Positions 12,127-23,649 of a stretch of DNA of 64,000 bases are shown one piece after another. The position numbers were made by a program, and so were the translations under genes. The notes below the pieces were generated by a model. It was given only the letters and a program-made list of their open reading frames with translations. It was not told the origin of the DNA and did no database searches. Position 1 is the first letter of the stretch, and every line of letters starts with the position of its first letter. The DNA is taken from the NCBI GenBank assembly GCA_032622095.1, contig CP136064.1, forward strand, positions 216,272,205 through 216,336,204. The letters are read 5' to 3'. Source of the stretch: Siphonodentalium dalli. Lineage: Eukaryota; Mollusca; Scaphopoda; Gadilida; Siphonodentaliidae.

Positions 12127-12525
12127 TTTCTACTTCCAAAAGTGATAGAAACCCTCCTTTACTGTGTAAAATGTTGTGGAATGCCGATATAAACTTGTAT
12201 TATACTTTCAAGTGGTAGAAATCTTTCTGCGCGAACCATTAACATGACTGAATCGCCATTAATGTGGGTGGAAAATATGACCCTCTTTCTGATTGGTCGA
12301 TATCAACTGACGACTCACGTGGCTTTGTTTACGAAAACAAGGCCAGAAAAAAAACATTATGTATATTAAATATCGACCAATGAGAAAGAGGTAGCTGTAG
12401 ATTTCATGTCAATGGTTCGATTAGAAGCAATTTTCTCACTTCAAGTATACAAAAGTTTTTTTTTGACATTCCACTGCATTTGACAGTGCAAGGAGGTTTT
12501 CTTTCACTTTTGGAAGAAGAAAAAA
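12127..12525. mobile_element. Long-TIR palindromic element, ~400 bp
   Basis: Most of the segment pairs with itself: CTTCCAAAAGTGA / TCACTTTTGGAAG at the ends, GTGGAATG / CATTCCAC, CGAACCATTAACATGA with its inverse, and CCTCTTTCTGATTGGTCGAT / ATCGACCAATGAGAAAGAGG near the centre. No coding potential and no certain target duplication. Confidence 0.65.
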
Positions 12526-12691
12526 AACAAGCGACAATGCCGTTTACGCGAGTCAGAAATGCAACAAATTTATGGAATCGGAAACAGAAAGATGTCTGGC
12601 CTTGTCTTTATATATATTATGTATTAAAACATTGTTTTCTACAAAGTGCCTGTGGATAAACTGTCTGAAAAACCACGGAGAATATTCAACA

Positions 12692-12919
12692 TTAACCCTT
12701 CCATGACTGGAGCTTCCTGAAATTTTGCGAAAACCCTGAAGGGAGCCTCGCATATATATGAGAATACATCGGCCAAATATTATTTACCTTGACCATGTAA
12801 GCCAGTGCATTCACTTACATATGTGACACTCCCTATGGAAGACATGCATATGTAAGAGAATGCACTGGCACAGGATCTTTAATGCTACAGCAGCACAGCT
12901 CCCATCATGAAAGGGTTAA
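12692..12919. mobile_element. piggyBac-like MITE, family B, copy 2, intact TTAA flanks
   Basis: TTAA at 12692-12695 and 12916-12919 flank the termini CCCTTCCATGACTGGAGCT and AGCTCCCATCATGAAAGGG. The internal palindrome cassette is present, but the left hairpin has lost one arm (CCCTGAAGGGAGCCTCG). Confidence 0.85.
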
Positions 12920-13140
12920 TATTAAGAAATGTGTACCTATATTCAATCAAAATAACTTAATCCTTACTTGCTAATCATGATATAATTTTATATTGTAAGC
13001 ACCACCTGATTTGCCCTGGCACAAAAAGTGTTACAACTTCTAATGGTAGAATTACTTGCTTCTGGCAAATATAAATATTTTATCACATACTGTACATCGC
13101 CAGCAAAAAAAAAGAAGATTTCCTATGCAAATATTCAGTC
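12920..13140. other. No gene recognised
   Basis: Short non-coding gap between a MITE and a SINE remnant. Confidence 0.45.
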
Positions 13141-13460
13141 ATATATATTTTAACCCTATCACTAACATCAATCTGCATCCCCAGAACCATGGGCATCATG
13201 AATCAACCATCGGTGCCATGTCCATGTCCATGGTGTCATGTCCTGATGTCCTGGGATGACACTGTGCTAGGCACACCATCGAATCAGGAGCTGACGTTAA
13301 TGGCTGTTCCGTGTGCAACAATGTGCGCATGTTAAAGACCCTGCCGTGGCGATGAAGTCACGGGTGAAATGGCAAAATTACCTGATCAAATTAGAGTCAT
13401 CCGACTCACAGGACCACAGTGTAAATAAGGCACTGCCCTTTACTGTGCTATCCTGGGCAT
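13141..13460 (+). mobile_element. SINE body fragment (same family as 43919-44345)
   Basis: Shares blocks with the copy at 44 kb in the same order: ATCATGAATCAACCATCG, GGGATGACA, GGCACACCATC, CCGTGTGCAACAATGTG and GAAGTCACGGGT. The tRNA-like head is missing or too decayed to recognise. Confidence 0.65.
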
Positions 13461-13810
13461 TGGTCCGAATAAACTCACTAACTCACAATCTGCTGAAATA
13501 AGACATTCACTTTAACTGGGTTTGAGTTTGGCCTATTTCTTCTCTACATGAGACAACACAATTACAGCGATGTTGTCTGAATAACACGCTGTTGACCTGA
13601 TTGGACGATAGTGCGAACTAATGAAATCTATTGTCCGTAGCATACATTCAATTTGAGGTCACCGTATTATTGCCCACAACTGTGTGGATCAATAAACGAA
13701 GAAGCAGGTAGCGTGTTCTACGCAAGCTCCCACACATCTGTTTATAGGTAGTCATAAGGAAAGCATTGATTTTGCATATATCCCTAGGTCAATACCATGC
13801 TGAGAATATA
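13461..13810. other. No gene recognised
   Basis: Non-coding sequence without repeat termini that I can define. Confidence 0.45.
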
Positions 13811-14258
13811 CATGGCTGGATATAGTGTGTCTGACATTTGCAGAATGAGGTCCCTAGAGGGTTAATTTAGTGATGCTACCAGTTACAGTGGGATAGTGTC
13901 ACCAAATTCACCCTATGGGGATCTCATTCTGCTTAGGTCTCATCTTATGGGAAATATCTATAGTCTCAAATTAACATTGTTTTTAGTTACTTTTTCCCTT
14001 CTGTTCAGTTTCCATATCACCTAATTTGCAGAAGATAAAATGCATAATCAAGGTGACTAATGTGTGAACATCACAAACTTCAACTGGGGAACTTCAATCT
14101 AATCCTAGGTCTCCCATAGCAGTTGAGGCCTATAAGCAAAATGAGGTTCCCCCGAGGGAGAATTCGGTGATGCTAGCTCGTTGTGCGGGATAGTTTCACT
14201 AAATTAACCCTCTGGGGACCTCATTCTGCAAATGTTAGACACACTATATCCAGGCTTG
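13811..14258. mobile_element. hAT-like family E, long form, copy 1
   Basis: The left end CATGGCTGGATATAGTGTGT and right end ACACACTATATCCAGGCTTG are inverse. Inside are two palindromes of GCAGAATGAGGTCCC...GGGACCTCATTCTGC type around a ~200-bp middle (TATAGTCTCAAATTAACATT, AGTTACTTTTTCCCTTCTG, AGATAAAATGCATAATCAAG). Flanks are too eroded for a TSD. Confidence 0.75.
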
Positions 14259-15157
14259 GCATATTGGGAATCTAACCATCTTAACCATCACTATCATTCA
14301 TTGGGAAATAAGTACCATCATTGCTGTTGCAAATAATTTAATGAGGAAATACCCAGCACACACATCACAGTCGCTTTGAAAGCCTACGAAAATCCTATAT
14401 TGGACCTACGAAAATCCTATATTGGACCTACGTCTCTAGAACTCTCTATTAAAATTAGGTTCCGTTTTGAAGAGATTCCTTCCATTTCATTGGAGAGTGG
14501 TGCAGACTTAGTGCGATTTCATTGGTTTATGGCATAACAGATCACTTCACAGATCCGAGGTCAATGATGCATTGCCAATTTTCCCATGCATTGTAAAACT
14601 CAACTATTGTTAGAAAACTGAATACAGGCGATATATCCATAATTCATTTTACTCATCGCAATATAGGAGACATCATCTTCGAGTTTTTATCAGTCAACAA
14701 TATTCATGACTGATTATTCTTTTGCATCTTGTAGTATATATAACTATTTATAAATACTACGATTCTCACAAACATTTACTATGCCAGGAATGCACTCCAT
14801 ATTTCAAAACGGTTTATTACATCATGGGACGGCATCGTCGTAGAAATGAAATATTATGGACACTTCTAGAGATGTACATCTGTTAGGATATTTGTCGGCT
14901 TTTCAAAGAGACTGACCACAACATATCAGTGTTATCTGTATTTTAGAGTTATTTTTTGTTGCTGAAACTATAAACATATTGTCTGTTACAGCTGCGTGTT
15001 TACCAACAATGATATCAACATGCGGAATTACATCACTGTAGGGTCAATGGTTACGAAAATAAAAACAAATTCCTTCTTCTTTGTAATAATGGATTAACAA
15101 ACTCTACGCTTTTTTTCGGTGATTTTTCAGTTGTACCAACCGCAAATTCCCGTAACT
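14259..15157. other. No gene recognised; 25-bp tandem repeat near 14390
   Basis: CCTACGAAAATCCTATATTG is repeated twice in tandem at about 14392-14442. The rest shows no gene or element I can name. Confidence 0.5.
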
Positions 15158-15424
15158 TTAACCCTTCCATGACTGGAGCTTCCCGAATTTTTTTGAAAAC
15201 CCTGTGCCAATGCATTCTTTTATATATGCGAGTCTCCCATAGAGAGCCTCGCATATATAAAAGAATACATTGGCCTAATATACAATATTTACCTTGACCC
15301 TGTAAGCTAGTGCATCCTCTTATATATGAGAGGCTCCCTATGGGAGACTCGCATATATAAAAGAATGCACTGGCACATGATCTTGAATGCTGCACCAGCG
15401 CAGCTTCCATCATGAAAGGGATAA
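15158..15424. mobile_element. piggyBac-like MITE, family B, copy 3, with both hairpins
   Basis: TTAA at 15158-15161 is followed by CCCTTCCATGACTGGAGCT; the right terminus GCTTCCATCATGAAAGGG is followed by ATAA instead of TTAA. Two complete hairpins of the shared cassette (TGCCAATGCATTCTTTTATA and ATATAAAAGAATGCACTGGC forms) lie at about 15206-15274 and 15311-15375. Confidence 0.8.
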
Positions 15425-15557
15425 AAGTGAATGGGTTATTGGTGGCTACTGATCAATTAAACCAATTACAAATATATTCCCAATCAGTCGATATATTTGT
15501 ACAGCATAGAATTTAGCAGAGTAATTATGACATGTGTGAATCCCTCTCACATATATA

Positions 15558-15769
15558 CAGTAATGTCCTAAATAATCGCCCCTAAACCACAGTAGAATTA
15601 TGGGATTTTTTTTAGGATTTAGTCGGAAATATGGCTTGCTGCCATTCATCGGAAAGCTCTCGGTGAGAGCTTTCCGATGAATGGCAACAAGCCATATTTC
15701 CGACTAAATCCTGAAAAATTTCCTATAATTCTGCTGTGGTTAAAGTTTCATATACTTCGGGCATTACTG
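15558..15769. mobile_element. Pogo/Tc1-like palindromic MITE, asymmetric subfamily
   Basis: TA-flanked, CAGTAATGTCCTAAATAATC to GGGCATTACTG. The inner ~75 bp of each arm are near-perfect inverse (CGGAAAGCTCTCGGTGAGAGCTTTCCG at the centre). The outer right arm has its own sequence (AAAGTTTCATATACTTCGG), which is shared with the copy at 48678-48890. Confidence 0.85.
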
Positions 15770-16328
15770 TATTTAATACTAAGAATGAATGAGACAAGAC
15801 ATCCATCTACTGATTTCATTCAAATTATCATATACTCCAAACAGATTTCTATATTTGGTGAGATTACGACATCATACCGGTATACGTAATTCAGTTGATG
15901 CATATGATGTGGGGCAGACAGTCGTGATATAGGAATAAGAACCATATCTTATCGGTTTTGAAATCTCCAATACCTGTCAATCAATATGTTGTACGTAGAC
16001 AGTCGTGAAATAGACTCCATAATCCAGACCAGATTATCACGAAAATGTAATTTATGCTTCCTGTATAATTTCCGCTGCATAAAGTAACATGTCTTGGCCA
16101 AGAACAGTCATTCCAAAATGCAAATATTTCATCTTGATTATTATTTTAGTGGGTTTCAAAGAAATAAATGGTCATGAGACAAATTTTTAGAAAAGTTATT
16201 AAAATAAATTTGTATTGATGGGACAAGTTTATGTAGCGATCGGCAGTCATTTCAAAATGTAGATTTTGTTATAAAGGTTTAATTTTTAATTATTTTACTA
16301 AGTTTCAAAGACTAAGGTGGTTACAATG
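15770..16328. other. No gene recognised
   Basis: AT-rich non-coding sequence; no exon or element termini seen. Confidence 0.45.
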
Positions 16329-16416
16329 CAGGGGTGGCACCAGGATTTCCCTAACACAGGGGCTACAATCCCCAGACATGGGGGTTAATATACCCCCAGA
16401 CATGGGGGTTAATATA

Positions 16417-16554
16417 CAGTACTGCCCTAAATAATTGACTCCTTAACCACAGCAGAATTATGGATAACTTTTCAGGATTTAGTCGGAAATATGGCTTGTT
16501 GCCATTCATCGGAAAGCTCTCAGTGGTTAAAGTCGATTATTTAGGGCATTACTG
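16417..16554. mobile_element. Pogo/Tc1-like palindromic MITE with most of one arm deleted
   Basis: Left arm complete from CAGTACTGCCCTAAATAATT to GGAAAGCTCTC; the right arm keeps only AGTGGTTAAAGTCGATTATT and GGGCATTACTG. The deletion starts at the hairpin centre. TA flanks are present on both sides. Confidence 0.8.
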
Positions 16555-16666
16555 TAAATGCACTGGCTTACAAGGTCAAAGTAAATAATGTTAGGCCAAT
16601 GTATTCTCTTATATATGCGAGGCTCCCTACAGGGTTGTCGCAAAATTTCAGGAAGCTCCAGTCATG
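16555..16666. mobile_element. piggyBac-like MITE, family B, right half
   Basis: Holds TGCACTGGCTTACAAGGTCA, one arm of the cassette (GCCAATGTATTCTCTTATAT) and the right terminus CTCCAGTCATGGAAGGGTTA. The left half is absent. Confidence 0.65.
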
Positions 16667-16803
16667 GAAGGGTTAGTGCTGAATATTCTCTGTGGTGGTA
16701 GGGCATTACTGTAGCTACCAGGCTGACCATTGCAGATCTCCCTATTGGGGGGGGGGGGGCTAACCCTACCCTGGCCCCCCCTTGACCCTCCCCTGGTTAC
16801 ATG

Positions 16804-17591
16804 ACTGATGTGTTATCTGGAATCAATATGATTATACAAGTATCTCAACACTGAACATGCATCAGAGTACAAAGAATAGAAGTCTCTTAAATATTTATAA
16901 GGAGCTGTTTGATTTTAAAATGAGGCCATACAAAATCCAGTTCCACACTCAACGTTGTCACCTTGTGTCTGTTATGTCCCATATGGAGCAAGGAGCATGA
17001 TTTACTTCAGTACTTAGTCATGGATACTGTCTAGTTGTACTGAAAATTAATGCTCTAATGAGTGTGCAGAGTAGTAGGCCCTAGAGTACAATGTACTTCT
17101 CTGCACGATAACTGTGTGTCACTGAACGCTGAGTGAGCTGTGCCAAGGACAATTATACTGGTTTCTCCCAGTGACCTGACATACTGACTCAGTTACCATA
17201 AAGGGATACTTCTGAGATAAACAAAGATTGGGTTACCATTCCAATCAATAGATTATTCAATATCTTCCAGTATCCCTGTCATATAAACATACTTCTAATG
17301 TCGTCTTCTCTAACGGAGACTGTATGTAAATACTCCAATTTATGGGGCCATATACTGCTATATTAAAGAGGCTTTCCCAGTTTGAAAGTCTGAGATATGG
17401 GTCAAAATTATTATCATACACAATTGAAAATGTTTGAACATGGTTAGTCGGTGAACCAGACATGATATGAATTCACCTATTTAGGGGCAGTCTCCTACTT
17501 TATTAAAGAAAGCTTGTACATAATCATATATGGCAAATTTTGGTGTGGCGAAAAAAATCATAACATTTCTACTCTGTTGTTACGTCGAGTA
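16804..17591. other. No gene recognised
   Basis: Non-coding sequence with no supported structure. Confidence 0.45.
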
Positions 17592-18025
17592 TATTGGGTA
17601 CAAATTATAACACATATTCCCGGAACTACTTTACCCCATGGGGCTGTAAATTTGTTCCGGGAATATGTTTTCTAATTTGTACCCAATGTACCCTCCTGGT
17701 ACCTTTGGATTTCTAAAAAAAAAAAAAAAAAGTACCCAATGTGGCATTAACTGATAGGTAAAGTAACCAGAAGCAACCATGTGTACACTATGTACCCATG
17801 GGCCTAAAAGTAGTGTTATCTAATTTGTGCCCAATGTAACCAGGACACCAGGTACCTTTGGATTTCTAATGGGAAAAAAATAAAAGTAACAAATGTGACA
17901 TTAGCTGATAGTAACCAGAAGTAACCATGTGAACCCTATGTACCCATGGGTTGTAAATTAGTTCCAGGAACATGTTTTCTAATTTGTACCCAATGTAACC
18001 AAGTACCTTGGGATTTCTAAGAAAA
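17592..18025. repeat. Inverted-repeat element plus tandem ~185-bp modules
   Basis: 17592-17692 is an inverted repeat (TTGGGTACAAATTATAACAC ... TTTTCTAATTTGTACCCAA, with ATTCCCGGAAC inside). It is followed by two diverged direct copies of a module containing GGTACCTTTGGATTTCTAA, an A-run, TGACATTAGCTGATA, AGTAACCAGAAG and CTATGTACCCATGGG. Probably a decayed element enlarged by tandem duplication. Confidence 0.65.
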
Positions 18026-18353
18026 ATAAATAAATAAAAAAAACAAAATAAGCTCACTATGGGCCTATATCAGCACCAGATTACGCTCTTTATATATGTG
18101 TTTTCACTGTTTTCCATGCCTTCCAACTGAATAACTGTTTGGAGTGCAAGAAATGTTATTTTACTGTGGTGAACAAAATCTTTCTACTGAGGTTGTGGTC
18201 GAACATAAATACTTGTTTTCAGATATGCTCAGCACAACTCTCCTTGCTCTATATAAAGAGCCCATCATATTTGGGGTTACACTTTAGGTGTAACTACTAC
18301 CAGGGTATCTTCATTGTTTCAATTATTTACTTCTTGGAGCACCACAGCAGCTA
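18026..18353. other. No gene recognised
   Basis: Non-coding flank of the next transposon. Bases 18349-18353 (AGCTA) are that element's left target duplication. Confidence 0.5.
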
Positions 18354-20390
18354 CACTGGGGGCCCACCGCTCCTGCTAAATCCGTCCGAAATCGTATAAT
18401 CGTCCAGTGCGCAAATCGCCAGGCTCCTGTGCGTTTCCGGCAAGAGAAAATCTATACCATGCCCATAAATTGAGCTCAGGGAGCATAAATGTGAGAAGTT
18501 TATATAATAAAATTATGTTTCCCCCTCAATTAAAGGCCATTCTGTGTATTGAAAGTGGCTCTTGGTCCGCAGGATTCAGTAAACCTGAAATTCTTTGTAT
18601 TTTTTCCCCAACCTCATAATTTTCAGTGTTTTTTACTATGACAAATCCGAAAGCATTCTGAGTTGAGCATGTGCTCAATTTTACTACCATCATCAGTTAT
18701 TGTCATCTTGGTATTGTTTTTAATATTGCCAATCAAAATCATTGCCATGTGGGGATCGTAAGTTTGTTAAAACAAGGTTTATAAAATATCACAAATGATA
18801 CGTAGCCTTTGCGATAACAAGCTACACGACAGGTGTGCAATCGGCGATAATGCACCAGTCCGAAAGTGTCACCTCAGTGTGCTTTCATGTTGATTTCGAT
18901 GCTTCACTGTTTCCATGAAGCTATTTTTGTTGATATGAAGGAACGTGGCGCCGGCGATATTATCATAGGGGTGTATTCCGCCCCAGGGACGTGCGACAGG
19001 GGGGTTTGAGGGAGACTAACCCTCCAACTTTGGTCAAAATATTCAACAGCTGGAAATTTCATGCCTCACAGCATTTGTTGGAAATTTAACATCACTTATA
19101 AGACCAACTCTAGAAAATATATTGTCCAAATATTTGTCTGAAATTGCTATAAATTGGAAATATATACCAACATTATAGGTGGTGTCAGGTTGGTTGGAAA
19201 TTACCAAAAGTTGGAAAGTTCAAACCCAGTGATCCCTATTTTGGACCCCTCTGGACGGCGGCCATTTTTAATCAGATGTGTTTGGTGAATATGTGAGGTG
19301 TCTTGGGGGGCAAACCTACACCACTCTTTGTTCAACCTAAATCGGTAAAGGACCGAGAACTGGCATGGGTTCCATATTTGAATCCCTCTAGATGGCGGCC
19401 ATGTTGGATTGGGTGGGGGAGTGTGTGGAAATAGAGTCTTGCGGCCATCCTACAACACCATTTATTTGAGCGAAATATTAAAATTTTCAAATAAGGAATA
19501 GAAGTCACATACGTCTTATACATGTACGTTGAGTAAAAGCTGAAAACGGCGGCCATTTCATAAAAGTGGTGGCCATTTTGAATATGTCGACCATTGTGAT
19601 TGGTTTATCGGAAAAAAGTCAGTCTTCATAATTGACATACACTGGCCATTCATGCCAAATGTCAGGTTTGCATCATAAAGTGAACTATTCTGTTACTATT
19701 TGACACTTGTCCACCTTATATATTTTGCAATGGTAACATCTATATTTGCTCTGCAAAGCGCAGAGACAAACTTGTGCACAAATATTAGATAACATGTCAT
19801 TATGCTCGGCTATAACGCCTATAATCTACTAAATTCTCGATGAATTATGTGTAATATCGAAAATATTTATCGTGGGTGCGCACTGGAGCTTATCATTTTT
19901 GTTCGTTTCGAACTGGAGCCAAAAATATTTCGCACTGGAGCCACCGTATGCTTGACTTTTAATGTGCCACCTGTAGACCTGTTCAGATTGACTGTGTAAT
20001 TGCTTGTATTTTTTCGTGTCCTGGAGATAACAAACTTATCAGAAAACTATGTTTTCCCATTGGAATGTCCCATTTCTGGTCTAAAAACAAACTTTATCGC
20101 CGAAGGTTACGGTAAAATGTCGAAAAAGAAGTGATAAACTCCTGATTGTTCAATCTTCCGTGAGCGCTACAATTCAAATTCAACACACATGGATACAGAC
20201 ATTGATATTTAAAAAATCACAATTTAAATTTGAAAGAATAATTTGGATTTTTAAGAATATACTTATCATTTTAAGTGCCGTCACGCTAATTTTTATAAAA
20301 TTGCAGAGAGGGCAACTTAGCATTTATCGATGCGGCGCACTGGATTATACGATTTCGGACGGATTTAGCAGGAGCGGTGGGCCCCCAGTG
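18354..20390. mobile_element. 2.0-kb TIR transposon, CACTGGGGGCCC termini, 5-bp TSD
   Basis: Long near-identical terminal inverted repeats (left 18354-18412, right 20335-20390) start CACTGGGGGCCCACCGCTCC and differ mainly by a 3-bp indel. AGCTA flanks both sides (18349-18353, 20391-20395). A 5-bp duplication with CAC-starting ends is the signature of Transib and RAG-like transposons; EnSpm/CACTA (3 bp) and Chapaev (3-4 bp) fit less well. No transposase frame survives, so superfamily assignment is inference. Inside, CGCACTGGAGC recurs near 19873 and 19930, and 18980-19600 is rich in GGCGGCCAT-type words. Confidence 0.7.
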
Positions 20391-20511
20391 AGCTAGGAGC
20401 TTGGGCATTAAAGGATCTTTTCATCTACATCATTTCCGATAGGGCATGGGGGTGCTAAGATAATGTTTTTGTTTTCATTTTTAACTTATATTTCATGCTT
20501 TAAAGGTCTTT

Positions 20512-20944
20512 AAAGGTACTCAATCTGATTCGATGGTTCCCATATCATCAGATTCCAACAACAACAACAACAACATTTTTTGAAATGCCGCTTCAGTTAT
20601 CAGAAACGAGTAATTGCCCAAAAATAATGCTAACCACAGTCAACTATAGTATAAAATTGCCCAAAACCTGTTATTTATCAACATTTTGTTCAACAAAAAT
20701 ATCTGACAAAAAAAGAAACTTGATTTTATAGTTATCAATCTTCATCCGCAATTTGGTCTGAGACCGTGTTATCGTCGACTGTTTACTGGGCCACTTAAAA
20801 TTATCGGTGGTGAAAAATAATAGATTTCAAACATCGATATCTGATCACTCTGACTCGACTCGAATTAGATATTTTTTACCCCCGTAGCCAAGGAAATAGT
20901 CATTTGCGAGCATTATTTCGGATTATGCATCTTCATATGAAATC
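20512..20944. repeat. Direct duplication, copy 1
   Basis: Matches 21127-21575 in the same orientation: TAAAGGTACTCAATYTGATT, TAATTGCCCAAAAATAATGC, ATCGATATCTRATMACTCTG, TTGGATTATGCATCTT-type blocks. A CAACAACAACAA run at about 20559-20575 is longer than in copy 2. No coding function is evident. Confidence 0.8.
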
Positions 20945-21126
20945 TTCAAGCAGAAATTATTCCCAACTCTCCATTTGTGAGGTTGATATCGTCCCTGATT
21001 GCACAGTCCTCAATGATTTGGTTTCTTGGGATTTATTGTCATTTCAGTCATTAGGGCATATCACGACTTCAGTATTATAGAAGGAAGTCAGATCCTCCCT
21101 TTGTATTGATCACTAATCTGTGTTTA

Positions 21127-21575
21127 TTAAAGGTACTCAATTTGATTCGATGGTTCCCATATAATCAGATTCCAACAACAACACTTTTAGAAATGCTGCT
21201 TCAGTTATCAGAATTGATTAATTGCCCAAAAATAATGCTAACCACTGTCAACTATGGTATAAAATTGCCCGAACGTGTTATTTATCAACATGTTGTTCGA
21301 CGAAATTTGGCCTTATTATCAACAGAAAGCCTCTTGATTTTAGAGTTATCCATCTTAATCCGCAGTTTGGTCCGAGACCGTCAGCTTGTCGACTGTTTAT
21401 GGGGCCACTATTAATTCTCGATGGTGAAAAACAATAGATTTCAAAAATCGATATCTAATAACTCTGAGCTTTGACAGGTGGGTTCCTTGACTCAAATCAA
21501 ATATTTTTTACCCCCGAATCCAAATAAATAGTAATTGGGGAACGCTTAATTGGATTATGCATCTTTAAAGCTTCT
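21127..21575. repeat. Direct duplication, copy 2
   Basis: Second copy of the 20512-20944 segment, ~615 bp downstream, with many substitutions and small indels, so the duplication or repeated insertion is old. A 102-residue open frame in this copy is broken in copy 1, which argues against it being a gene. Confidence 0.8.
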
Positions 21576-21992
21576 AGTGGACTTACATGCCTTACTGACT
21601 GAACCACTGGGAGCCTCTCTCAGTCTCAACCAATGGGCTTAACAAAACACGGGTTAATAATGTACCTATCAATGGAAGAAGGAGCTATCTCAAGTTCATC
21701 AGTCTCAAGGTCAGACATATTCTCATTCCGCATATTAATCTCATCAGACATGCTGGCTACATGAGGAAATCTTACTAAGGACAAAGAAAACCAATGGAAA
21801 TTTAGCTAATTTTGTGCAGAGAACTGCAGAGAAAGAGAACAAAGACACACTTTAGCAACATATGCGCAACTCATATAACATAGGACTAAGAGGAGATTAG
21901 TAAGGAGAGAGGTGACTCAACCATTATCATACTTTACATGTAAGGTGAGAAATGTGTTGCTTTGTAACATGAGAACTTGATTAGTACATGTA
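21576..21992. other. No gene recognised
   Basis: Non-coding sequence up to the palindromic MITE. Confidence 0.45.
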
Positions 21993-22205
21993 CAGTAATG
22001 CTCTAATTAATTGACCTCTTAACCACAGCAGAATTATGGGTAACTTTTCAGGATTTAGTTGGAAATATGGCTTGTTGCCATTCATCAGAAAGCTCTCGGC
22101 GAGAGCTTTCTGATGAATGGCAACAAGCCATATTTCCAACTAAATCCTGAAAAGTTACCCATAATTCTGCTGTGGTTAAGAGGTCGATTAATTAGAGCAT
22201 TACTG
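21993..22205. mobile_element. Pogo/Tc1-like palindromic MITE, near-perfect 106-bp arms
   Basis: TA-flanked, CAGTAATGCTCTAATTAATT to AATTAGAGCATTACTG. The arms differ at about one position, while both share changes not found in other copies (GCTCTAATTAAT, CTTAGTTGG-type, CATCAGAAAGC). The loop is only CGGC-sized. No coding capacity. Confidence 0.9.
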
Positions 22206-23100
22206 TACTGAAGGGGGAGACGCACGTTTGCACTAATCCAGCTAAAAATGGCAATAGATATTCAACAAAGAATTTCTCTGGATCTATCAGGCAAAAAATC
22301 TTTATTTTTCACATATCATCATCTTCATTGTGTATAGAATCTTAGCAATTATTAAGAGACAACAAAAAACAATGGATTTTAATACATTTGATTATTATAT
22401 TTTCTGTCACTTTTGGTACCAATAACTGCTAGAATAATTAAAAATTTCACACAAAACTACAATCACCAAATATGGGAGGAGGCTTCATTTGTGTCATAAT
22501 GTTGAGTTATATTTTTAATGATTAATTGCATCATATAGCACCACACACCCATATATTATAATGAAGAATAAAGCAGTCACAAATATTCCAGCCCAATGAA
22601 AACAAATGTTAATATGCAGTGTGGCCACAGTGTTAAGAGATATGGTTGTCAGTTTTGACTTGGTTATGAACCCATGACCCACAACTTATCTCAGCCCAAT
22701 TGTTCATTGATCAACAGGCATGGCATGAAAATTCTCAAATACAGAAAATTATTTATGGTTGCCTTTCAAATTGAAAATAATATTAAATTTCATGATTCAA
22801 GAATAAATAAGTCTCCTCTCATGATCTTGTGATATCATATCATGGATATATGAACGGCACTTTTGAAAAACAATTATTTTACAGAAGTTCTTGGTACCAA
22901 TTTTAAATATTAATTCATGCCATAAAAGTAAAGTAAATAAGGTTATAATATCCAATGGGTCGATGGATCTTAAATATTGTGTCACAATAATCGCTTGTAC
23001 CAAATTTCACGAAGAAATTTCTGAAATATTTGAGACAATCCATTTTGAAATAGCTGGAAATTTTGGCAAAACTTGCAAACCCTTAAGCCTGGCCCTGATA
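22206..23100. other. No gene recognised
   Basis: AT-rich non-coding sequence; no termini or exons supported. Confidence 0.45.
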
Positions 23101-23206
23101 CAGTAATGCTCTAAATAATTGACTCCTTAACCACAGCAGAATTATGGGTAATTTTTCAGGATTTAGTTGGAAATATGGCTTGTTGGCATTCATCGGAAAG
23201 CTCTCA
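23101..23206 (+). mobile_element. Pogo/Tc1-like palindromic MITE, left half only
   Basis: Runs from CAGTAATGCTCTAAATAATT to CATCGGAAAGCTCTC and stops at the hairpin centre; the second arm is absent. Confidence 0.8.
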
Positions 23207-23649
23207 GTATAAAGCTATGATGTAGAGTGAAGGGACCTGTACAATACAGTATGATCATCCTGCCCCCTCCCGACCTTTAGCCAGAAATGACTCAACAACT
23301 GATGTTATGATGTTCGTGGGTCCTGATGGATGAGTTAGCTATAATGTTCGCTGGGGAAAATGATGCGGTTAAGAAAAAGGAACATCTTTGTTTCTCAAAT
23401 TGACATTTTTTTGGGGCCTTTGGGAAATGAAATGGTTCTATGAGATCTTGTATCACTGTATCCTAGTTAGTAAGCCTCAAAATCAACTGTAAACCAAATG
23501 TTTAGTACCTGACAACAAAGACAAATGACTTCCCCCTGGGACAAGGATATACTAATCTGCCAAATGCACATTTCTGACTGTATTGGGTGTCGCTGAATCA
23601 TGTTAAGCCTAGTGAAAGGTGCAGAGATAGCAGAATGTCATATTGCAAA
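23207..23649. other. No gene recognised
   Basis: Non-coding sequence. Confidence 0.45.

Larger units (their letters stand above)
16329..16795. mobile_element. Possible hAT element carrying nested MITE pieces
   Basis: Ends resemble hAT termini (CAGGGGTGGCACC on the left, GAGGGTCAAGGGGGG... inverse on the right ending CCCCTG). The flanks GTTACAATG (16320-16328) and GTTACATG (16796-16803) could be an 8-bp duplication with one indel. Inside are a 29-bp tandem duplicate (CCCAGACATGGGGGTTAATA), a pogo-like MITE, a family B half and a G-run at 16747-16759. Confidence 0.4.
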
